Below are positions 58,368 through 64,000 of a stretch of 64,000 nucleotides of DNA, piece by piece. Numbering within the stretch: position 1 is the first letter of the stretch; each line of letters opens with the position of its first letter. Under the pieces are notes generated by a model, which had not been told where the DNA came from, made no database searches, and worked only from the letters and a program-made list of their open reading frames with translations. The position numbers and the translations under genes were made by a program. The stretch lies in NCBI GenBank assembly GCA_913056195.1, contig CAJXMF010000007.1, positions 1-64,000 of the forward strand, written 5' to 3'. The DNA comes from an uncultured Methylococcaceae bacterium (GTDB lineage: Bacteria > Pseudomonadota > Gammaproteobacteria > Methylococcales > Methylomonadaceae).

Positions 58368-58410
58368 ATGGCAAAATAGCGTTTTTTTCAAATCTGCGTG
58401 AGAAAAACAA

Positions 58411-58539
58411 ATGGCTAATGTTCAGGCCATGATTATTATCAGCCCAACGCTCGGTTCCCGGCGCTGGCCTGAGCTAAAAAAATCCAAACGCTATGATGCC
58501 GGCTTTTCCCATCGTTTCCGCAAGGCGGTGCGCTCATGA
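58411..58539 (+). CDS. Small reading frame coupled to tusD (42 residues)
   Basis: ATG at 58411, ending in an ATGA overlap with tusD. The product is basic (SRRWPELKKSKRYDAG) with no recognised family and a weak ribosome site. The exact overlap favours a translated leader, but chance is possible. Confidence 0.35.
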   Translation: MANVQAMIIISPTLGSRRWPELKKSKRYDAGFSHRFRKAVRS

Positions 58540-58922
58540 AATACGCGATTTTGATTAACAGTAACCCTGATACCAGCGCCAGCGCAATCAGCGCGTATCG
58601 GTTTGCACAGGCAGCATTGGATGCCGGGCACGACATCTTGCGGGTATTTTTTTATCAAGAAGGTATTTATCATGCCTTACGTTATCGCACGGCCCCTGAT
58701 GATGAATGTAATCTAACCCAGGCTTGGCAAACATTGGCGCAAGCGTTTGAGCTGGATTTGGTGGTGTGTGTTTCAGCGGCGCAACGACGGGGCTTACTGA
58801 ATCCGGATGAGGCTAAACGCCAAGGCAAACAGGATGATGATCTGGCGGCTGGTTTCAGAATTGGCGGCTTGGGGCAGTGGCTGGAAGCCATGCTGGCCGC
58901 TGACCGGGTGATTGAATTTTAA
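58536..58922 (+). CDS. tusD: Sulfur relay protein TusD/DsrE
   Basis: 128 residues; sulfur carrier of the TusBCD complex for tRNA 2-thiouridine. YAILINSNPDTSASAISAYR, HDILRVFFYQEG and the active Cys in DLVVCVSAAQRRGL, with the C-terminal GLGQWLEAML. First of the tus genes. Confidence 0.94.
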   Translation: MKYAILINSNPDTSASAISAYRFAQAALDAGHDILRVFFYQEGIYHALRYRTAPDDECNLTQAWQTLAQAFELDLVVCVSAAQRRGLLNPDEAKRQGKQDDDLAAGFRIGGLGQWLEAMLAADRVIEF

Positions 58923-59038
58923 TCATAAATCTGGCACAAGTTTTCTGCTGCCTTGCCCTCACGGATTTATGTTCCAGCTGTCTTATCGTTATCAGGTCAT
59001 AAACCAGTTTATTTCTTCTTTATCTGTCCGCTTAAACC

Positions 59039-59398
59039 ATGAAAAATATACTTTTCGTTCTGGAAAAACCGCCTTTTCAGGGGATTGCATTACAGGAAAC
59101 CCTGGACATGATTTTAACCTCTGCCGTTTTTGATCAGCAGGTGGCTTTATTGTTTCTAGGGTGTGGCGTACTGAGCATTAAATCCGAACAAAATCCTTCC
59201 AATTCAGAGTTGAAAGATACGGCTGCAATTTTTAAGGCCCTGGAAATCTACGATGTTAAGGATTTTTACGTTGAAATCGAATCATTACAGGCATTTGGCT
59301 TGAAGCCGGGTGACTTGATGTTACCGTTACAGGAAATTTATCGTAAAGATGTCAATGCCTTGATGGCTGGAAGTGATGTTGTGTTATCTGTTGGCTAG
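59039..59398 (+). CDS. tusC: Sulfur relay protein TusC/DsrF
   Basis: 119 residues with the TusC pattern: ILFVLEKPPFQGIALQETLD, ALLFLGCGVLSI and the C-terminal MAGSDVVLSVG. 116 bp separate it from tusD. tusB normally follows, but the sequence changes to an unrelated GC-rich island within a few bases of the tusC stop. Confidence 0.92.
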   Translation: MKNILFVLEKPPFQGIALQETLDMILTSAVFDQQVALLFLGCGVLSIKSEQNPSNSELKDTAAIFKALEIYDVKDFYVEIESLQAFGLKPGDLMLPLQEIYRKDVNALMAGSDVVLSVG

Positions 59399-59464
59399 GG
59401 ACAAGCCAGGATAATGGCGGAGAGAGTCCGCCGATAGATGGTTTTACACCATCCCAATAAATCC

Positions 59465-59730
59465 ACAATAACTTTGAACATTCTGGGGGCTCTACCCCGC
59501 ATCGAGGGCAATCCCTATCTCTTCCCCGGCGCACGTTATGGCCGCCTCCTCTCCAACATGGCGAAGTTTCCAGCTTTCCTCGTGACGTGGCGGAAATGGC
59601 CCTGGCCCATGTCATCGAAAACAAGGTGGAAGCCGCCTACGGGCGCGGCGACCTGTTCGCCAAACGCTGCAAGATGATGCAGGAGTAGGCCGACTACGTG
59701 AACAAACAGCAGGCCAAAGTGATCCCGCTC
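59465..59730 (+). pseudogene. P4-type integrase remnant at the island edge
   Basis: Reading frame from 59438 gives ILGALPRIEGNPYLFPGARY then GRLLSNMA, typical of the catalytic domain of P4-like integrases. The frame then shifts: from 59572 another frame reads SFPRDVAEMALAHVIENKVE then AAYGRGDLFAKRCKMMQE, a TAG stop (59686-59688) where the family has Trp, and ADYV. The section with the catalytic HxxR is deleted between the two. The remainder of the 59399-59876 gap holds no other gene. Confidence 0.85.
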
Positions 59731-59876
59731 AACAAACACGCCTGGCCCACCCAGGGGGGGCCTTGGGGGGGCGAAGGGTGCAGTGGTGGAGTACCGGGTG
59801 CGGCGCTTGCCGCATAGCCTGCAATCGGCGTGACGGGCGGACCGATGATGTCCCTGCTCGTCGCCATTTCGCGCCC

Positions 59877-61484
59877 TTATGTCACAGGTGGCAAACCCAG
59901 CTCTTTCAGATACTGATTGTGCGTTTTTGCGGATTCGGCAATGTGCTCTTCGATATCTGCCAGTTGGGCATGGACAGCGGCCAGGTCGATTTCCGGCTCG
60001 GGTTCGGCGGTGCTGACGTAGCGGGAGATGTTGAGGTTGAAATCATTCTTCTCTATCTCCTCCATCGAGACCCGGCGGGAGTAGCGCTCCTCTTCCCTGC
60101 GATATTGATAGGTATCGACGATCTTGTCGATGTGTTCCGGTAAAAGCTGATTTTGACGCTTACCCTTCTCAAAATGCTCGCTGGCGTTGATAAAGAGCAC
60201 GTCATCGGGCTTTTTGCACTTTTTCAGCACCAGAATGCAGACCGGAATGCCGGTGGAGAAGAACAGATTGGCCGGCAGGCCAATCACGGTGTCGATATGG
60301 CCATCGTTGAGCAGCTTGGTTCGAATGCGCTTCTCCGCGCCGCCACGGAACAGCACCCCGTGGGGCAGAACGATGGCCATGGTGCCCTCGTCGCTAAGGA
60401 AGTGGAAGCCGTGCAGCAGGAAGGCGAAGTCCGCCGCTGATTTGGGCGCCAGGCCGTGGCTTTTGAAACGGAAGTCTTCGCCCAGCGTTTCGTTGGGTTC
60501 CCAGCGGTAGCTAAAGGGTGGATTGGCCACGACGGCATCGCACTTGACCTTTTTGGCCGGATTCATTTCGCCAAGCAGGTCCCAGTCGTTGGTCAGTGAG
60601 TCGCCGTGGTAGATCTCGAATTCGCTGTCCTTGACCCCGTGCAGCAGCATATTCATGCGCGCCAGGTTGTAGGTAGTGATGTTCTTTTCCTGGCCGTAGA
60701 TCATGCCGATGCCGTGCGGCCCCATCTGGTGGCGCACATTCAGCAGCAGCGAGCCGGAGCCACAGGCGAAGTCGAGCACACAGCTCAGCTTTTTCTTTTT
60801 GCCGGTAGCGGGTTCCTGGCTGTCGAGGGTGACGATGCGCGAAAGGATGGTGGAGACCGTTTGCGGCGTGTAGAACTCCCCCGCCTTCTTGCCGGAACCG
60901 GCAGCGAACTGGCCGATCAGGTACTCGTAGGCGTCGCCCAGGATGTCGCTGTCGGTGGAGAACTGTGCGATGCCCTCGGCGATCTTGGTGATGATGGTGC
61001 AAAGCTTTTTGTTGCGATCGGCTGGAGTTCTGCCCAGCTTTTCCGAATTGAGGTTGATCTCGGAAAAGAGGCCCTGGAAGGTGCTGGCGAAGGATTCGTT
61101 TTCGATGTACTTGAAGCCCCGCTCCAGGGTTTGCAGCAGCTCGGCATCCTGGGTGCGGGCGCGTTCGTAGATGCCGCTCCAGAGGTAGTCCGGGTGAATG
61201 CAATAGTGCACCTTGCGGCGCATCTGCTTTTCGAGCGCGGGCACATCATCGGCGTTATCCTCGTACCAGACCGCCAGCGGGGCGCGTCGATCGTCTTCCG
61301 CCAGCCTGGGGTAATCCGGCCCCAGCTCCTTCTTGGCCGCTGCCTCGTAGTTGTCTGAGAGGTAGCGCAGGAACAGGAACGACAGCATATAGTCGCGGAA
61401 GTCATCGGCGTTCATCGCGCCGCGCAGGTCGTCAGCAATGGCCCAGAGGGTCTTGCCCAGTTTGTTGAATTCTTCTTTGGTCAT
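59877..61484 (-). CDS. hsdM: Type I restriction-modification methyltransferase subunit
   Basis: 535-residue N6-adenine methyltransferase subunit. N-terminal HsdM helical domain (LWAIADDLRGAMNADDFRDY), SAM motif I DFACGSGSLLLN and catalytic motif IV VANPPFSYRW. Full length. Last gene of the hsdR-hsdS-hsdM order, overlapping hsdS by 4 bp (ATGA). GC-rich compared with the rest of the window. Confidence 0.97.
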   Translation of the reverse strand: MTKEEFNKLGKTLWAIADDLRGAMNADDFRDYMLSFLFLRYLSDNYEAAAKKELGPDYPRLAEDDRRAPLAVWYEDNADDVPALEKQMRRKVHYCIHPDYLWSGIYERARTQDAELLQTLERGFKYIENESFASTFQGLFSEINLNSEKLGRTPADRNKKLCTIITKIAEGIAQFSTDSDILGDAYEYLIGQFAAGSGKKAGEFYTPQTVSTILSRIVTLDSQEPATGKKKKLSCVLDFACGSGSLLLNVRHQMGPHGIGMIYGQEKNITTYNLARMNMLLHGVKDSEFEIYHGDSLTNDWDLLGEMNPAKKVKCDAVVANPPFSYRWEPNETLGEDFRFKSHGLAPKSAADFAFLLHGFHFLSDEGTMAIVLPHGVLFRGGAEKRIRTKLLNDGHIDTVIGLPANLFFSTGIPVCILVLKKCKKPDDVLFINASEHFEKGKRQNQLLPEHIDKIVDTYQYRREEERYSRRVSMEEIEKNDFNLNISRYVSTAEPEPEIDLAAVHAQLADIEEHIAESAKTHNQYLKELGLPPVT

Positions 61485-62785
61485 GAGGGGATAGCCTCTG
61501 GCCTGGGGAAGAGCTGCTGCATCAGGCCCTTCTTGTGGCTCTTGAGGGCTTCGAGCCTTTCGGTGTGAGCAGCGATCAGAGCATCGAGGGAAGAGAGGCA
61601 GTCGGAGATTTTTTGTTGTTCTTCTATGGTTGGCGGTAACTGCAAAGGTAGCGAGGCATATTCTTTGCCATTTATGCCTGGCTGACCACTGCGAGCCGAA
61701 CTGAAATCAACCCAACGCCAGTATCGCTCGGTGAAAAGGAATTGAAACAACAGTTCTGAATAAATCTTTATCTCATCCGGCCTTACTCGAATTAAAAAGC
61801 CAGCAAAGACAAGTCTGCCGTCCTCAACACGGTATTTGTATGATTTACCAACGCTTGCGCCAGTTCGTGCAAGAACTATATCCCCCTCTTCGAGGTAATT
61901 TTCGTCAGTCACATCCTTTGCAACAGAGACTTTTTGATCTAGGCGCATCAACCCATCATCGGAAATATCCGTTATTCGAAGGTAGGTTGGTAAGTTTTCT
62001 GAATATGGAACTGACGGTGCATTTATCCCATATTCTGGTTGCTTAACAAGGCATTGACCCAAGGTGTATTCCTCCCACTCCCCCGCATCCCGAAACTCGG
62101 GAAAGCGCAGTCGTGGAACGGTTTCGCCCTCGCGGGGGAAGAGCTGCTGCATCAGCCCTTTTTTGTGGGTCTTGAGGGCGTCGATTTTGTCCGCCTGGGC
62201 GGCGATCAGGGCGTCGAGCGAGGAGAGGCAATCGGCGATTTTTTGTTGTTCTTCTGGACTAGGCAGAACTACCTCGATTGCCGCCAAAGTGGATTTATTC
62301 ACTGAAGGGACAGCGCCGCCGCAATGCTTGTTTAAGTCGATCAATTGACTCAGCAGATAAATAAAATAGTCATCCGCTGCCCCAGGAATTGCTTTCAAAC
62401 CCACAACATTGTTGTCTATCAAGCACTTTCTATGAACAAAAGCTCGCCGATTCAATCGAAGCGCTTCACCAATCTTTGCAAAGACCGTCGAGCCAATTGG
62501 GATTAGCTTTGCCCTCAATTTCGACACATCGGCATCGTCTATATAATTCGCAGCATCTGCCAATAGCCCCCCCTGCTCGGCAACAGCTCTAGAAATATCG
62601 CTCACTTTGCAGAAAGGATATTTCCCATCATCCTTGCCTTGCATTGCCGTGGGAAACCCATACCCCTGAAGAACGGTGGTCACCTCGCGCAATAGCTTCT
62701 CCTCCCACTCCCCCGCATCCCGAAACTCCAGAAACCGCAACCGGGGCACTAATGCCTTCTTCTCGTTTGTCATCGCCTTACTCAT
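61481..62785 (-). CDS. hsdS: Type I restriction-modification specificity subunit
   Basis: 434 residues with two target recognition domains (about 20-170 and 230-380), each preceded by RLRF(L/P)EFRDAGEWEE and followed by EEQQKI(A/S)DCLSSLDALIAA and HKKGLMQQLFP. The linker helices set spacing between half-sites. The DNA of the conserved parts is GC-rich and repeated, while the recognition domains are more AT-rich. Overlaps hsdR (8 bp) and hsdM (4 bp). Confidence 0.97.
   Translation of the reverse strand: MSKAMTNEKKALVPRLRFLEFRDAGEWEEKLLREVTTVLQGYGFPTAMQGKDDGKYPFCKVSDISRAVAEQGGLLADAANYIDDADVSKLRAKLIPIGSTVFAKIGEALRLNRRAFVHRKCLIDNNVVGLKAIPGAADDYFIYLLSQLIDLNKHCGGAVPSVNKSTLAAIEVVLPSPEEQQKIADCLSSLDALIAAQADKIDALKTHKKGLMQQLFPREGETVPRLRFPEFRDAGEWEEYTLGQCLVKQPEYGINAPSVPYSENLPTYLRITDISDDGLMRLDQKVSVAKDVTDENYLEEGDIVLARTGASVGKSYKYRVEDGRLVFAGFLIRVRPDEIKIYSELLFQFLFTERYWRWVDFSSARSGQPGINGKEYASLPLQLPPTIEEQQKISDCLSSLDALIAAHTERLEALKSHKKGLMQQLFPRPEAIPS
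61505..61625. repeat. hsdS internal repeat, unit 1
   Basis: 121-bp stretch encoding the distal conserved helix of hsdS, closely matching 62135-62255. Both run from GGGGAAGAGCTGCTGCATCA to TTTTTTGTTGTTCTTCT. Confidence 0.85.
62135..62255. repeat. hsdS internal repeat, unit 2
   Basis: Second copy of the repeat at 61505-61625. A further exact 28-bp repeat in hsdS lies at 62071-62098 and 62702-62729, encoding the start of each recognition domain. Confidence 0.85.
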
Positions 62786-64000
62786 ACGCCGCCAACCCCG
62801 AAATCTCGCGCCCGCCGGCCTGCTTTTTCAGAAACGGCACCAGCTCTTCCATCAGCGCCAGCTCGGCCTTGCTGCGGGCCTTCCAACCCAGCTCCAGCGG
62901 CTCGAAGAGGTCGCTCAACTGCTCGCCGTCGAAGATCATGCGGTCGAGGATGGCATCGACGAAGTCTTGCAAGGCCTCGCGCTCCAGCCCGTGCCGTTCT
63001 GCCAATGAACTCAGTTCATCCTGCGCCTTTTGCGCCTTGAAGGTCTGGTAGCCGTCGCGGATGGCCTGTTCGCTGAGGCCCTTACCGGCCTCCAGGGTAT
63101 TGATATAGGCGATGATCTCGTCGCGCTCCTCCATCAGGTTGCTGCTGGCCGCCAGGAGGTTGATGAGCTGATCGCGGCTCATGGTCTGCTTGCCGGGCTT
63201 CTCCTGGGTGAAGCGCGCAACCAGGCCCATGATGTAGTCGTAGTCGATCATCGCCGAGGAGAAGAGCACGAACTCAAAATCGAGCTGCTCGATGGCCTGT
63301 TGGTCGTCGGTCGGGTTGTCGCCACTCTTGCCCCGCTGGGCCTTGAGACGTTGGGCGGTTTCGAGATAGGAGCATCTTAATGCCCGCAAGTCATCCTCGG
63401 GCAACAGAATGTTGATTTTCTCCTTTTGCGACTCATCCAGGTCGGTGTATTGATCGATCTGGGTCTTGAGGCGCTGCACCTCCTTGAAACGTTTGATGAA
63501 TTCAATACGTGCAGCATCACCTTTCAGGTTGTACACGGCCTCTGGTTCGCTAACCCTGTTGTTTTCCTCATCGGTTCCGGCATCGCTTCCGGATAAATAC
63601 TGCTCCATCGCTTCCACCGCTTTTTCGTACTTTTCAATCATTTTGGGCGCCGGGTCCACCAGCCAGATCTCGCGGGAACGGCTGGTGTCCTCCCCGGAAA
63701 AGAGGGCGATGGCCTGGTCCACGGTCTTTTCCTGGGCGCGAAAGTCGAGGATGTTGCCATAGGGCTTGGTGTCGTTGAGCACGCGGTTGGTGCGCGAGAA
63801 GGCCTGAATCAGGCCGTGGTGCTTGAGGTTTTTGTCCACGTACAGGGTGTTGAGGTACTGGGAGTCGAAACCGGTTAGCAGCATGTCCACGACGATGGTG
63901 AGGTCGATCTTGTTCTTACGCGGGTAATCCTTGTTGGGGTACTTCTGATCCTTGATGCGCTGCTGGACGTCCTGATAGTAGAGGTCGAACTCGCTTAAGC
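62778..64000 (-). CDS. hsdR: Type I restriction endonuclease subunit R (partial, C-terminal part)
   Basis: Reading frame open to the window edge (codons from 63998), so the N-terminus with the nuclease and Walker A is outside. Present are helicase motif V/VI segments: KIDLTIVVDMLLTGFDSQ, LNTLYVDKNLKHHGLIQA and FSRTNRVLND, followed by the C-terminal helical domain for assembly with the methylase. First gene of the hsdR-hsdS-hsdM series. The end at 62778 overlaps hsdS. Confidence 0.96.
   Translation of the reverse strand, partial: LSEFDLYYQDVQQRIKDQKYPNKDYPRKNKIDLTIVVDMLLTGFDSQYLNTLYVDKNLKHHGLIQAFSRTNRVLNDTKPYGNILDFRAQEKTVDQAIALFSGEDTSRSREIWLVDPAPKMIEKYEKAVEAMEQYLSGSDAGTDEENNRVSEPEAVYNLKGDAARIEFIKRFKEVQRLKTQIDQYTDLDESQKEKINILLPEDDLRALRCSYLETAQRLKAQRGKSGDNPTDDQQAIEQLDFEFVLFSSAMIDYDYIMGLVARFTQEKPGKQTMSRDQLINLLAASSNLMEERDEIIAYINTLEAGKGLSEQAIRDGYQTFKAQKAQDELSSLAERHGLEREALQDFVDAILDRMIFDGEQLSDLFEPLELGWKARSKAELALMEELVPFLKKQAGGREISGLAAYE

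Noticed and set aside
60606-61358. Long plus-strand frame of about 250 codons opposite hsdM
   Set aside because: It mirrors the GC-rich hsdM coding frame; hsdM motifs and overlaps with hsdS fix the minus strand as coding.
59877-64000. A novel defence system at the right end
   Set aside because: The three genes are clear type I HsdR, HsdS and HsdM; no extra defence gene such as a BREX, DISARM or Druantia component is visible before the window ends.

Overview
The window looks like a chromosomal segment of a gammaproteobacterial methylotroph, most likely a type I methanotroph (Methylococcales). This is inferred from gene content: a Na+-translocating NADH:quinone reductase operon, ZipA, a full system I cytochrome c maturation operon, a periplasmic MxaD-like SRPBCC protein (MxaD is known from methanol oxidation), a cyclodeaminase/methenyl-THF cyclohydrolase, and formate dehydrogenase/molybdenum cofactor accessories (FdhD, MobA). 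No 16S gene or methane monooxygenase is in the window, so the taxonomic call is an inference.

Layout. 0.1-1.7 kb (-): queF, a stand-alone FlhB C-terminal-like gene and psd. 1.9-8.7 kb (+): smc, zipA and two unrecognised genes (a membrane/coiled-coil protein and a long coiled-coil protein) in one tight run ended by a clear terminator. 8.7-10.5 kb (-): a haem-sensing chemoreceptor. 10.5-10.7 kb: a 154-bp inverted-repeat element (MITE). 10.8-20.0 kb (+): ccmAB, a ferritin-like diiron protein, ccmCDEFGHI, hemN. 20.0-22.5 kb (-): a divergent GAPDH-like gene and ispG. 22.6-31.8 kb (+): a metallophosphoesterase, nqrABCDEF, nqrM, a CBS-domain protein, sbcB. 32.0-34.0 kb (+): MxaD-like protein, YncE-like propeller, a small PC4-like protein. 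34.0-38.6 kb (-): HAD hydrolase, queG, cysN, cysD. 38.7-43.4 kb: small unknowns, two lipoproteins, mobA-fdhD, a zinc-knuckle membrane protein, an acidic coiled coil, cysteine synthase. 43.6-47.5 kb (+): tandem NrdR boxes, split class II ribonucleotide reductase nrdJa-nrdJb, a MOSC protein. 47.5-49.3 kb (+): motA/motB-like stator pair. 49.4-51.0 kb (-): lpxH and an exported cyclophilin. 51.1-53.5 kb (+): cysS, fchA-like gene and tRNA-Pro/Arg/His. 53.5-53.9 kb: remnants of an integrase and an IS30-type transposase. 53.9-56.8 kb (-): YgiQ-type radical SAM protein and a spermidine-synthase-like protein. 56.9-59.4 kb (+): MATE transporter whose 3' end carries a second copy of the MITE, then tusD and tusC. 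From about 59.4 kb the composition becomes visibly GC-richer: a broken P4-type integrase is followed by a type I restriction-modification locus (hsdR-hsdS-hsdM on the minus strand, hsdR running off the end).

Most of the window is housekeeping. The parts that reward a second look are: the MITE with perfect 8-bp target duplications, one copy of which has rewritten the end of a transporter gene; the NrdR box pair ahead of nrdJ; the unknown gene pair in the smc-zipA operon; the ferritin-like protein inside the ccm operon; the APS-kinase-like degenerate tail on CysN; the TGTGCAA motif cluster between the GAPDH-like gene and ispG; and the two integrase scars around the tRNA cluster and the restriction-modification island.
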